Origin: Candidatus Melainabacteria bacterium
Lineage (GTDB): Bacteria > Cyanobacteriota > Vampirovibrionia > Obscuribacterales > Obscuribacteraceae
Length of the DNA stretch: 21,187 bases
Assembly (NCBI GenBank): GCA_003151275.1
Contig: PLXC01000150.1
Coordinates: 1-21,187, forward strand
Direction of reading: 5' to 3'
Shown here piece by piece: positions 1 to 7,236 of the stretch. The notes beneath the pieces were generated by a model. That model was not told where the DNA came from. It saw only the letters and a list, made by a program, of their open reading frames with translations, and did no database searches. The translations under genes and the position numbers were made by a program. Each line of letters opens with the position of its first letter. Within the stretch, counting starts at the first letter, position 1.

Positions 1-1
1 G

Positions 2-169
2 GCAGATCTTAAAGTGCCGAGTCGCGAAGGCGGCAAAGGCACAGGCATCATGAAAGAACGCACTGAGCTGATTTCTGGACTTTTCCCTGCTCAGCTTCTG
101 GTTGACTCTAAACCAAACGAAGGCACGACCACCACTTTGGCCATTCAGCTCCCTACGCAGACGTCCTGA
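2..169 (+). CDS. C-terminal end of a probable sensor histidine kinase (partial)
   Basis: Only the last 55 codons are in the window; the frame is open from the left edge to TGA at 167-169. The visible residues contain GGKGTGIMKERTELISG followed by NEGTTTTLAIQLP. This matches the end of a HATPase_c domain of the NarL/HisKA_3 type: a G-box of the form GxGTGL..ER...L.G, then a final strand of the form G(K/E)GTT....+P. On family knowledge the protein would be an ATP-binding autokinase signalling to a response regulator. The dimerisation and sensor parts lie outside the window. A GHKL ATPase other than a histidine kinase is the main alternative. Confidence 0.6.
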   Translation, partial: ADLKVPSREGGKGTGIMKERTELISGLFPAQLLVDSKPNEGTTTTLAIQLPTQTS

Positions 170-250
170 TTCGTACCGCGCGAGATCTTGACTCGAAAGT
201 TTGTTTGGAAATTTCTCGAGTAATGGAGAAATTCTTGCAATCCGAAGCTA

Positions 251-276
251 AGGGTGATCACCTAATTGATCACCCT
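251..276. terminator. Perfect 10-bp inverted repeat between the histidine kinase and ssrA
   Basis: AGGGTGATCA (251-260) pairs with TGATCACCCT (267-276) around a 6-base loop, giving a strong symmetric hairpin. It lies 82 bases after the kinase stop codon. There is no T-run on either side, so it is not a textbook intrinsic terminator. It could end the kinase transcript or protect a 3' end. Confidence 0.4.
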
Positions 277-282
277 ACAGTT

Positions 283-336
283 GCCGCAAAAACAACAAAG
301 CCGCATAAGCACTCGACATAAGGCTTTGCGGCTTTG
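283..336 (-). terminator. Intrinsic terminator of ssrA
   Basis: Read on the minus strand, a perfect 10-bp stem is formed by 336-327 and 305-296 (CAAAGCCGCA against TGCGGCTTTG) around a 21-base loop. It is followed at once by TTGTTTTTGC. It begins 12 bases beyond the encoded CCA end of the tmRNA, where an ssrA terminator is expected. Confidence 0.75.
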
Positions 337-347
337 AATAAATAAAA

Positions 348-744
348 TGGTGGAGGCGGCGAGAATCGCACTCGCGTCCAAAGAAATCAAGAGATAAGCA
401 TCTACAAGTTTAGTTCAGAATTTCCCCAGTATCGTTTTACCGATCCGCTGTGATAGGCCTGAACAGCCATCCGGGATTGCGATTATGTCTTAGACCAGGC
501 TAGCAATCGCTAATTTTGCCTGGTAGCAACCACCGTGGTTGACCCAATAAAAGCGGGTGGTCAAGCTCTTATCGAGTCCAGCAGGCGGACCTAAGTTTTA
601 AGTTAGGCGGCCAACGCGATGCGTTGTGCTGGGAATTTTACGATGTTATTTGCATCTATATTTTGCTCTGTTTATTTACGAGGATCTAAGCTACCTCGAC
701 CTGCAGCCTACGACCCAACAACCCTGTCGAATCTAAACGCCCCC
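348..744 (-). ncRNA. ssrA: tmRNA (ssrA), complete, one-piece
   Basis: Transfer-messenger RNA acts as both tRNA(Ala) and mRNA to rescue stalled ribosomes and tag their products. The acceptor stem pairs GGGGGCG at the 5' end (744) with CGCCTCC before an encoded ACCA ending at 348, with one G-U pair. The 5' part has the tmRNA-typical ATTCGACAGGG. The 3' T-arm is a perfect stem GCGAG/CTCGC. The internal reading frame (603-653) starts at resume codon GCA and encodes ANNIVKFPAQRIALAA followed by TAA. That is a cyanobacterial-type tag with the AA end recognised by ClpXP-type proteases. The stop codon lies in a hairpin (CCTAA...TTAGG), as usual for tmRNA. At 397 nt the length is normal. One oddity is that the T-loop reads TGCGATT instead of TTCGATT. 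A 71-codon plus-strand frame across this region (619-834) is a by-product of the RNA gene. Confidence 0.96.
603..653 (-). other. tmRNA proteolysis-tag reading frame
   Basis: Sixteen codons plus TAA inside ssrA encode ANNIVKFPAQRIALAA. The resume codon is GCA at 653-651. The ANNIV start resembles known cyanobacterial tags, and the C-terminal ALAA is the usual degron. Confidence 0.93.
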
Positions 745-751
745 ATGTTTG

Positions 752-780
752 GAGCTAAGGCTCAATCAATTTCTATTCAA
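752..780 (-). promoter_or_regulatory. Possible ssrA promoter
   Basis: On the minus strand TTGAAT (780-775) and TAGCTC (757-752) are 17 bases apart, and the second box ends 7 bases before the tmRNA 5' end. The position is ideal. The -10 box is a poor match to TATAAT, so this rests mainly on spacing. Confidence 0.3.
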
Positions 781-904
781 TTTTCAGGATTCAAAGTTAC
801 CGCTGAGCGGCAGTTCCAGTCTATGTCAATTTGATTATATCAAAAGCATGAGTCTTAAGACGCCGCAAAAATAGGCAGGTTCCGGAAAGCAACCAGGCTG
901 CCAA

Positions 905-930
905 AATTTTTACCGATATCGGTAAAAATT
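905..930. repeat. 26-bp perfect palindrome, copy 1
   Basis: The half-site AATTTTTACCGAT is followed directly by its exact reverse complement. It begins 12 bases beyond the prmA stop, between prmA and the ssrA upstream region. Identical copies occur at 10605-10632 and 18869-18894. No U-tract follows the short GC core on either strand, so it is not a canonical intrinsic terminator. Confidence 0.9.
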
Positions 931-941
931 CTAGGGCAGCT

Positions 942-1850
942 CTAACGGGAAATCGTTATACCTGCCCAAATTCCCGAAATCTGCTCGTCGCGCTTGACCC
1001 AACGCCGTTTAGCGAGCACTTTATCCAACATTTTAAGCTTTTCCTTGAGAATTCCGGCACAGATAACAAATCCGCCAGGAGCCAAAAGGCGCTCATACTC
1101 AGGAAGAATGGAAATAATGTCCTCACACGTGAGATTGGAGAATATCACGTCAAAATCTTTGCGAGAGACCGCATCTGTGCTTCCACAAATCAGCTCTACC
1201 CGCCCTTCCACTTTGTTCAGTTCTAGATTTTTCGTGGCAACTTCGATCGCCACCGGATCAGTATCGACACCGATAATAACTGCTTTCGGACCCGTCAGCA
1301 TTGCGGCGGCAATGGCCAGAATTCCACTGCCGGTGCCAACGTCAATGATCCGCTGAGGTTTCGGCTGCATTTCAAATGCGGTTAAACAATACTGCGTTGT
1401 CGCATGTAATCCGGTGCCAAAAGCCATTCCTGGTTCGAGAATCAAAATCTTGCGAACACCAATTTCTTCTTTCGTCAGCGAATCCAACGACCAGGGAGGA
1501 CAAATCAAAAACTGATTTCCGATATTAAATGGCTCTAGCCCTTCTTTCCATTTCGCCAACCAATCTTCTTCTTCAACCGATTTGTGACGCAAAGTGCTGA
1601 GGCATTGGGAAAGTCCATACTCTTCCAAACTTGCTTGGATTTTAAGAAGCAATTCTTCGGAAAGCTCAACTTCATCGAAAGTCGCTCGCACAACGATGTC
1701 ACCACCTGGATCCATCTCGATAATTTCGCAACCAGTGGAGCCGCATTGAATCATCAACCATGAAGCCAAATCCTCGTTATCAGGTATGGTTTCGAATTCG
1801 ACGGTCGCCCACCGTCTTTTTAGATCTTGAACCAGCTCTGCTTGATCCAT
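942..1850 (-). CDS. prmA: Ribosomal protein L11 methyltransferase PrmA
   Basis: A cytosolic SAM-dependent methyltransferase that trimethylates lysines and the N-terminus of ribosomal protein L11. At 302 residues it has the usual PrmA length. Residues 1-100 form the substrate-recognition N-domain. The PrmA signature EPGMAFGTGLHATT is at 139-152. The SAM-binding glycine motif DVGTGSGIL is at 170-178, and the acidic residue that normally contacts the SAM ribose is in GVDTDP (194-199). Motif IV reads SNLTCEDI (238-245), a variant of the common ANILA. The ATG is preceded by AGAAGGA at about 8 bases, which supports the start. The gene is divergent from the secreted-protein gene at 2003 and stands alone, with a palindrome just after its stop. 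Confidence 0.93.
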   Translation of the reverse strand: MDQAELVQDLKRRWATVEFETIPDNEDLASWLMIQCGSTGCEIIEMDPGGDIVVRATFDEVELSEELLLKIQASLEEYGLSQCLSTLRHKSVEEEDWLAKWKEGLEPFNIGNQFLICPPWSLDSLTKEEIGVRKILILEPGMAFGTGLHATTQYCLTAFEMQPKPQRIIDVGTGSGILAIAAAMLTGPKAVIIGVDTDPVAIEVATKNLELNKVEGRVELICGSTDAVSRKDFDVIFSNLTCEDIISILPEYERLLAPGGFVICAGILKEKLKMLDKVLAKRRWVKRDEQISGIWAGITISR

Positions 1851-2002
1851 TAGAGGATTCCTTCTTGTTAATTACAAATTGTAGTTGAGTCCTGGACCAT
1901 TAGTGAAAATAAACTGGAACGCCGACGAACAGAATCAGAGCTAAACTAGCGATGCATTGAGCCTATAAAATATACGCGCATCGCAGCACTAAGGAGCCGA
2001 CT

Positions 2003-2440
2003 TTGCACAAATTTATCCTCTTCACAATCTCAATTTTGGTGATCACTATGTCACTATCAAGTCCGGCCAGCGCCGAGGCGCTAATACCAACAAACATTCC
2101 TCATGATACAAATTCGGACTGCGGGGCCCATACTTCTGATTGCCCAGAGGGATGGTTCGAAGTGTCAGAGGTCCGAGTTGCCGCTGCAAGTTTTGCCGAA
2201 GCTAGCTTCTACCATCAGGATATTCTGGCCGCGATTTCCTTTAGGCTAAAAACGCCAATCAAAATCGGTACAGTAACTTCCAAAGGATCGACTACGATAC
2301 CCTCGTCGAGTGTTGCAATCACATTTTATAAGGCCGATCACGAACTGGTCACCTGCGCCGGAAAGATAGGGCCTACAGAATCATATTGGGCAAGTAGCGG
2401 AGGAATTTTTAACTTTGTAGAAAAAAACAGACTCCTGTGA
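2003..2440 (+). CDS. Secreted protein of unknown function, N-terminal part as it reads
   Basis: The frame starts at TTG (2003) with a strong AAGGAG Shine-Dalgarno at 1991-1996. Residues 1-25 form a signal peptide (KFILFTISILVITMSLSS core, cleavage after ASA), so the product is exported. The mature part begins EALIPTNIP and has a cysteine pair region (SDCGAHTSDCPEGW). I recognise no family. The frame ends at TGA 2438-2440, ten bases past a run of seven A (2421-2427). Protein-like sequence continues in the +1 frame from that run, so this is probably the front two-thirds of a protein of about 226 residues broken by a shift. The promoter may include TATAAA at 1964-1969. Confidence 0.6.
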   Translation: MHKFILFTISILVITMSLSSPASAEALIPTNIPHDTNSDCGAHTSDCPEGWFEVSEVRVAAASFAEASFYHQDILAAISFRLKTPIKIGTVTSKGSTTIPSSSVAITFYKADHELVTCAGKIGPTESYWASSGGIFNFVEKNRLL

Positions 2441-2683
2441 ATTTCCGTCTACGTTAAGCCAGGCAATTTCGGCGGACCTGACAAGGTCAAAATTATTTGT
2501 ACACTTTAACCCGGCAGACATGCCTAATAGCTGGTACAAGCTCAAGATTGTGTTGCCAGAACCGCAGCGCGACAATAAAAAAGAATGATCCTTCGACGCG
2601 TACCTCATCTCAGCACTGCAGCAGCCAGCCTGGAAACTCTAAAACCTGGTCAGCATGTCGAAGTCAAGGTAAACCGTTATTAG
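2421..2683 (+). pseudogene. Displaced C-terminal part of the secreted-protein gene (two compensating frameshifts)
   Basis: From the A7 run at 2421-2427 the +1 frame reads TDSCEFPSTLSQAISADL, then KLFVHFNPADMPNSWYKLK and IVLPEPQRDNKKE, ending at TGA 2586-2588. At a second A-run (2577-2582) the original frame becomes sensible again, reading RMILRRVPHLS and LETLKPGQHVEVKVNRY before TAG at 2681-2683. One extra A at the first run and one missing A at the second would restore one frame from 2003 to 2683. The cause may be homopolymer errors in the assembly, or genuine indels in a decaying gene. Confidence 0.55.
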
Positions 2684-2789
2684 AGGCGAGAAGTGTTTCT
2701 GGATTATCTGAGGACACTGCCTAGACAGAGAGGAAGTGAGCCTACCGTTTATAATAAGACTTACCTGTTTAGCCGGATGCTGAGCCACA

Positions 2790-3674
2790 ATGATTACTGG
2801 AATTGAAATCGTAGAGGCATTAATTGCCCTTGGCACACTATATTTAGTGGCATCGCCACGCTTTGGTGAGCGAGCGTATCACTCCGCGTTGTTCGCGCCA
2901 TGGAAATATCCGAAAGGAAATTATCACGGAGAATTGGGCAGCAGCGGTCGTTTTGAAGATGTCTATTTTCCTGCAACTGATGGCAAAAAATTGCACGGTT
3001 GGTTTTTTCAGGGAGCAGGGACCCAGACAATCATCGTCAATCACGGCAAAACAGGTAACATTACCGACCTTGAGCGGCTGATTGTTTTACTAGTAGAAAC
3101 AGGCGCATCCGTGCTCATTTACGACTACCGTGGATTCGGTCGAAGTGAAGGCTCACCGTCGTTAAAGGTGATTTGTGAAGACGGCATTGCCGCTTACAAA
3201 TGGCTTGTCGAAACAAAAAAGACAGCGCCTGAAAACATCATTGCTTATGGCGAATCTCTCGGCGGGGGCGTGGCATGCTACCTGGCAGAACACACCGAAA
3301 TTGGTGGTTTGATTCTGCAATCGGTGTTTGGTGGGCTGAGAAAAATCAGCATCGAAAACATGCCCGTTTTGCGGTTCTATCCTGATTTTCTATATCCGAA
3401 GTTTTTTAAGAATTCAGTGGCTGTGAGCCGATTCAGTAAACCAGTTTTGCTTCTTCACGGCGCGCTGGATGAGGACATTTGCATAGAGCACTCGCATGAT
3501 CTTCTTGCAGCCGCTAACCAGCCTAAAGAGTTAGTAATTCTGCCCAACACTCTGCACGACGAAATATCTGAGCAGGATTCTGAATTATTTCTCCAGACAG
3601 TGCGAAGTTTTCTTTCAAGTTTAAAGGACTCCCATTCGTCAACTGCCCGGGCACCGCATACGGTGAATTCCTAG
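2790..3674 (+). CDS. Membrane-anchored alpha/beta hydrolase (BEM46/ABHD13-like)
   Basis: A 294-residue alpha/beta hydrolase of the BEM46/ABHD13 (serine aminopeptidase S33-like) group; the substrate is unknown. Residues 4-21 are a hydrophobic N-terminal anchor, so the catalytic domain is probably held at the membrane. The oxyanion strand NHGKTGN is at 84-90, with K where relatives have N (HGNAGN). DYRGFGRSEG is at 112-121. The nucleophile elbow is GESLGG with Ser156. The acid is in HGALDED (Asp227 or Asp229) and the histidine in NTLHDE (His256). All triad elements are present. The ATG at 2790 has no obvious Shine-Dalgarno. The gene stands alone on the plus strand upstream of the two kinases. 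Confidence 0.8.
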   Translation: MITGIEIVEALIALGTLYLVASPRFGERAYHSALFAPWKYPKGNYHGELGSSGRFEDVYFPATDGKKLHGWFFQGAGTQTIIVNHGKTGNITDLERLIVLLVETGASVLIYDYRGFGRSEGSPSLKVICEDGIAAYKWLVETKKTAPENIIAYGESLGGGVACYLAEHTEIGGLILQSVFGGLRKISIENMPVLRFYPDFLYPKFFKNSVAVSRFSKPVLLLHGALDEDICIEHSHDLLAAANQPKELVILPNTLHDEISEQDSELFLQTVRSFLSSLKDSHSSTARAPHTVNS

Positions 3675-3862
3675 GTTCTGGATGCGCTCTTAAAATCCAC
3701 CCTACGCACTGATTAAGAGATCTGAGCGAGCGCAGATTAAACCGCTTCTGTCATGAAATATTGGTAGTATCAAAAATGAAAATCTAATCATTTTCAAAGG
3801 CGGCAGCTCAGATCCTCGCTCTCCGGGAATATTGCTAATGCAGGCGTTAGCGGAACTCAACA

Positions 3863-5284
3863 ATGATGTCCAAGCTCGAAATATCGTTTCCATATCGAAC
3901 TCTATCCAAAAAGAAAGCTATTTTGTTCGGCGTGATCTGGGCGGCTTTTGGGGCTTGGATGGCGATGCAGTTAGTCAATATATTCATTGCACTGGGCCAT
4001 GTTTACTTGACCGAATCGACCTCACGGCTAATTCTCGAACTTCTTTTCGTGTTCGGGTCCGCAGCAGTTTACGCATATGTGCCGTTCCGCCTTGCCACCA
4101 CGTGTTTGCAAGCTCATAGCATATGTGCCAATCAGGACGGATTGGGCTTGCCTGGCAGCGTCTTTGGAAACTCACGATGGTTGCCCTGGTCACAGCTGAA
4201 GGTCGCAAGAGAAACCAACGGACAGGTAGAACTGGAGTTCGCTCCCGGCGGCATCGTAAAAGTGGACACAAAGCAGATCTCGCCTGACGATTTAGAGCAA
4301 TTCTTGCTTGCTCTGGAAGTTTGGGGGCAAAAAGGAATCTGGGCTACTTCATTAATCGAACTTCGGGATCAGTTGCAGAACAAGAAAGCAGGGCTTGAGG
4401 AGCACAGCTATACAAAAGTGTGGGAGGAAGAGCTGAATCGCCGCTTCAACTCGACCACCTTCATTCCCTTGGAACCAGGACAGAAGCTGCGTTCCGACTC
4501 GTTTACGATTATAAAACAACTGGCGTTTGGAGGTTTTTCTGCCGTTTATCTTGCTGAAGATAGCAACCGGCAGCAAGTTGTGATCAAAGAATCCGTAACC
4601 AACACTGATGACGAGACGCACGCTAAAGCTCTGGAATTTTTCAAACGTGAAGCTACTTTCCTCGGCAATTTAAGACATGAGCAAATCGCACATGTACTCG
4701 ACAATTTCGTCGAAAAAGGACGCAATTACTTGGTCCTGCAATACATTCCAGGCGATAACTTACGCGAGTATGTTCGGAAAACTGGAGCGCTTGAAGAGCA
4801 AATGGTGCTTGACCTGATGAGCCAAATGGCAGGTGTTCTCAGCTATTTACACGACCAAAATCCGCCCATAGTGCATCGCGATTTTACACCAGACAACTTA
4901 GTCCTGCAGCCAGATGGGTCGATTGTTGTTATCGATTTCGGTGCGGCGAATGAATACGTTGGAGCAGCTACAGGAACGCTGATCGGTAAGCAGTGCTATA
5001 TGCCGCCCGAACAAGTGCGCGGCAAATGTGTTCCTGGCACCGACCTATATGCATTAGGTTGCACGGCTAGTTTCCTCCTCACGGGGCACGACCCAGAGGC
5101 TCTCACGATCTGCCATCCCCGCCTAGAAAAACCTGCCATTTCAGTTAAAACAGACACGATCATTTCTGAATTGACACAGCAAGATAGCAAAAAACGGATG
5201 CAGTCGGCAGAACAGCTGCTGAATGTACTGCAAGGACAGACGCCCGTCGAACTCTCACTTAGAACACTTGAGCACCGTAACTAA
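3863..5284 (+). CDS. Membrane Ser/Thr protein kinase (first of a pair)
   Basis: A 473-residue bacterial Hanks-type kinase. Two transmembrane segments (about 20-48 and 55-75) come first, then a PH-like beta module (about 86-158, with LPWSQL), a linker, and the kinase domain (about 213-460). The glycine loop is FGGFSAVYL (222-230), the ATP lysine is K242 in VIKES, the catalytic loop is HRDFTPDN (338-345, Asp340, Asn345), and DFG is at 358-360. The activation segment reads GTLIGKQCYMPPEQVRG. The kinase is therefore probably active, although Thr replaces the usual Lys after HRDx. The kinase and PH-like parts should lie in the cytoplasm. ATG codons at 3863 and 3866 are both possible; GGAA lies about 8 bases upstream and an in-frame stop at 3848 limits the start. 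It has the same overall plan as the next gene. Confidence 0.88.
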   Translation: MMSKLEISFPYRTLSKKKAILFGVIWAAFGAWMAMQLVNIFIALGHVYLTESTSRLILELLFVFGSAAVYAYVPFRLATTCLQAHSICANQDGLGLPGSVFGNSRWLPWSQLKVARETNGQVELEFAPGGIVKVDTKQISPDDLEQFLLALEVWGQKGIWATSLIELRDQLQNKKAGLEEHSYTKVWEEELNRRFNSTTFIPLEPGQKLRSDSFTIIKQLAFGGFSAVYLAEDSNRQQVVIKESVTNTDDETHAKALEFFKREATFLGNLRHEQIAHVLDNFVEKGRNYLVLQYIPGDNLREYVRKTGALEEQMVLDLMSQMAGVLSYLHDQNPPIVHRDFTPDNLVLQPDGSIVVIDFGAANEYVGAATGTLIGKQCYMPPEQVRGKCVPGTDLYALGCTASFLLTGHDPEALTICHPRLEKPAISVKTDTIISELTQQDSKKRMQSAEQLLNVLQGQTPVELSLRTLEHRN

Positions 5285-5301
5285 CTTAAAACATAAGGAC
5301 C

Positions 5302-5474
5302 GCAAACTGAGTCACCAAATATCAACGGAACTGGCGCACAATTACTGAAAAACCACGGTATCGGAACTTGATGGAGCTAGAAACTACTGCAAACCGAAAG
5401 CATCGGAAGTTGATGGAACTGCACTCTCACTGTAAACCTAGAGTATCGAGATAGATGGAACTGGAAAAATCAAC
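5302..5474 (+). repeat. Tandem ~42-bp repeat (about 3-4 copies) spanning the start of the second kinase
   Basis: The words TATCGG/CATCGG, GATGGARCT and GCAAACC/GTAAACC recur with a 42-43 base period. ATGGA occurs at 5371, 5413 and 5455, exactly 42 bases apart. AACC blocks start near 5351, 5392 and 5435. A weaker fourth copy begins near 5302 (GCAAAC, then ATC, then GGAACTG). The last copy holds the kinase start codon. Confidence 0.8.
5371..5454 (+). CDS. Possible 27-codon upstream ORF abutting the second kinase start
   Basis: Because the repeat period is a multiple of three, the ATG codons at 5371, 5413 and 5455 share a frame. The frame from 5371 begins MELETTANRK and passes through MELHSHC. 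It ends at TAG 5452-5454, directly touching the kinase ATG (TAGATG). This could couple translation or decoy initiation. Neither ATG has a good Shine-Dalgarno, so translation is unproven. Confidence 0.25.
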   Translation: MELETTANRKHRKLMELHSHCKPRVSR

Positions 5475-7236
5475 CACAACTGAATTACGTACGGTGCCTG
5501 CGCAAAAAGACTACACACTGCCGGTTTTGGCGCAGCATGATTACAGACTTCGCTGGAGTGAGAAAGCAATACAATTCGAGACTTCTATCGGAATGAGGCA
5601 TCTTGATTGGAAAAACGCCGTAGCAGTCGCTGTTTCTGGTCCCGTGCGTGGCAAACACGTTCTCGATCGCACCGTCGATATTACAGATCGGGGCGGTCAG
5701 GTGCACAAAATTCTGCTCTCAGACATACCAACCAAAGCACGTTGGTTGGATTTCATTGCAACGGTGAAATACAACTCCGATGCAAAAATGGTTGGATTAG
5801 ACGAAAAATTATTCGATAACCTCAGAGATTTCGTCGTACAACTCTGGCCGTATAGCGACGGAAAGACGGATCATAAGCGCGTAAAGAAAATAGTAAGTGC
5901 AGTCATAATTCTATTTGCATGCGGCTGGATTGCTGAGTTTCTAATTCTGCTTGGATCAAACACTTCGCAACTTTTGCACGGAAACTTCTACTTCATGTTC
6001 CAGTTTATAAAGTTCATCCCCTTAGCGCTCATTCCACTTTACGCGCGAACGTCTCCGATCACACAGATACGGTGCACACCTGAAGAGCTGCGTTGCGAAA
6101 CAACGGTTGCTGGCTCAGCGTCCGTGAAAAAACAACTACCTTGGCGTGACTTAAAAAGCATAAATCTGAGCCCGGAAAAACCAAAGCAACGCACCTTAGA
6201 TCGACAAATTTGCTTCGTCAAAAAATCAGGGCAAGAATATAAAATCAAATTGGAGCAAATCGCCACAGCCCAGAATTGGAAAGACTTGCTAGGCGCTCTA
6301 GCTTACTCCTCAGGACTTTCGGTCGAACACATTGATCCAAATTTGTTCGATCAAATAAACCCCGATCAAAAAGATCCAAGCTACACACAAATTTGGCTTG
6401 ATTCGCTGCTGGCACCACCGCGACGAGAGAAGCTCATACCGCTGATTTCCGGCTCTAGCTTGCAAGGTGGAAAGTATGTATTGGAGGGCAAGCTGGGAGC
6501 GGGAGGGCAGGGCTCCGCTTACTTGGCGCGAAAAGACGATGGTACTAAGGTCGTCTTGAAAGAATACATTTTGCCTATTTACGTTGACGCCAAAGTTCGA
6601 CGCAAGGCTTTAGAAAATTTTGAGAACGAAGCAAACATGCTTGAACAGCTAACTTCACCTCTGATCGTCAAGTTGCAAGGATTCTTCGTCGAAGACCATC
6701 GAGGTTATTTGGTGCTCGAACACATTGACGGTCCGAATCTGCGTGACTACGTGATTGAGCACGGACCATTGCCCGAAAGCAAAGTGATCCAATACGGCGT
6801 GGCGATGTGCGATGTACTGACACACCTGCATTCACAAAGTCCACCAATCATTCATCGAGACTTTACGCCCGACAACATAATCTTGTCCGGCCACGATTCA
6901 ATCAAGGTAATCGACTTTATGGTGGCACAGAAAAATGATCAGCATGCGACCGGAACAGTCGTAGGCAAACACGCATATCTTCCGCCTGAGCAATTTCGGG
7001 GCAGAGCCACGCTACAAAGCGACATCTATGCGCTTGGCTGCTCGCTGTTCTATCTTTTGACGGCAGAAGATCCTGAACCGCTGACGACTTCCAATCCTAT
7101 CCTTATAAAAGACACTGTCAGCGGTGCCTTGGACGCCGTGGTGGCTAAAGCGACGGCGATTGAATCTACTGACCGATTTAAATCCGCACAAGACATGAAG
7201 ACGGCATTGCTAGGATGCCTTTGCTTCGAAGCTTAA
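5455..7236 (+). CDS. Membrane Ser/Thr protein kinase with duplicated PH-like module (second of a pair)
   Basis: A 593-residue Hanks-type kinase. The order is PH-like module A (about 30-123), two transmembrane segments (about 144-167 and 179-197), PH-like module B (about 203-301), then the kinase domain (about 340-588). Modules A and B share WK/WRDL, LDR, a GxxxKIxLxxI strand, a following W and a terminal LFD. The glycine loop is [10 protein letters not shown] (348-357), the ATP lysine is K369 in VVLKE, and the catalytic loop is HRDFTPDN (467-474, Asp469). The metal motif reads DFM (487-489) instead of DFG, but its Asp is kept, so catalysis is still possible. The activation segment [17 protein letters not shown] parallels the first kinase. 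The start lies in a tandem repeat and is set by the preceding in-frame TAG. Its TAA overlaps the rpoD stop on the other strand by 4 bp. Confidence 0.88.
   Translation: MELEKSTTTELRTVPAQKDYTLPVLAQHDYRLRWSEKAIQFETSIGMRHLDWKNAVAVAVSGPVRGKHVLDRTVDITDRGGQVHKILLSDIPTKARWLDFIATVKYNSDAKMVGLDEKLFDNLRDFVVQLWPYSDGKTDHKRVKKIVSAVIILFACGWIAEFLILLGSNTSQLLHGNFYFMFQFIKFIPLALIPLYARTSPITQIRCTPEELRCETTVAGSASVKKQLPWRDLKSINLSPEKPKQRTLDRQICFVKKSGQEYKIKLEQIATAQNWKDLLGALAYSSGLSVEHIDPNLFDQINPDQKDPSYTQIWLDSLLAPPRREKLIPLISGSSLQGGKYVLEGKLGAGGQGSAYLARKDDGTKVVLKEYILPIYVDAKVRRKALENFENEANMLEQLTSPLIVKLQGFFVEDHRGYLVLEHIDGPNLRDYVIEHGPLPESKVIQYGVAMCDVLTHLHSQSPPIIHRDFTPDNIILSGHDSIKVIDFMVAQKNDQHATGTVVGKHAYLPPEQFRGRATLQSDIYALGCSLFYLLTAEDPEPLTTSNPILIKDTVSGALDAVVAKATAIESTDRFKSAQDMKTALLGCLCFEA

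Noticed and set aside
429..446. Degenerate palindrome half-site (GTTTTACCGATCC) inside ssrA
   Set aside because: It matches only one arm of the palindrome and is better explained as part of tmRNA secondary structure.
619..834. 71-codon plus-strand reading frame
   Set aside because: It overlaps the tag region and 5' half of ssrA on the other strand, and its translation has no protein-like features.
905..930. Palindrome as a Rho-independent terminator
   Set aside because: The stem core is only ACCGAT, and the 3' arm ends in A-rich sequence with no U-tract on either strand.
994..1356. 120-codon plus-strand frame, and other long antisense frames over rpoD, glpK and the transglutaminase gene
   Set aside because: They lie opposite clearly conserved genes and have low-complexity or unfamiliar translations.
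2421..2428. A-AAA-AAC slippery heptamer in frame, suggesting programmed -1 frameshifting
   Set aside because: The -1 frame ends after about ten codons at 2453-2455. The protein-like continuation is in the +1 frame, so a -1 event would not join the parts.
3777..3796. TGAAAAT/ATTTTCA hairpin before kinase 1
   Set aside because: A seven-pair, AT-rich stem without a U-tract or regulatory context is likely to arise by chance.
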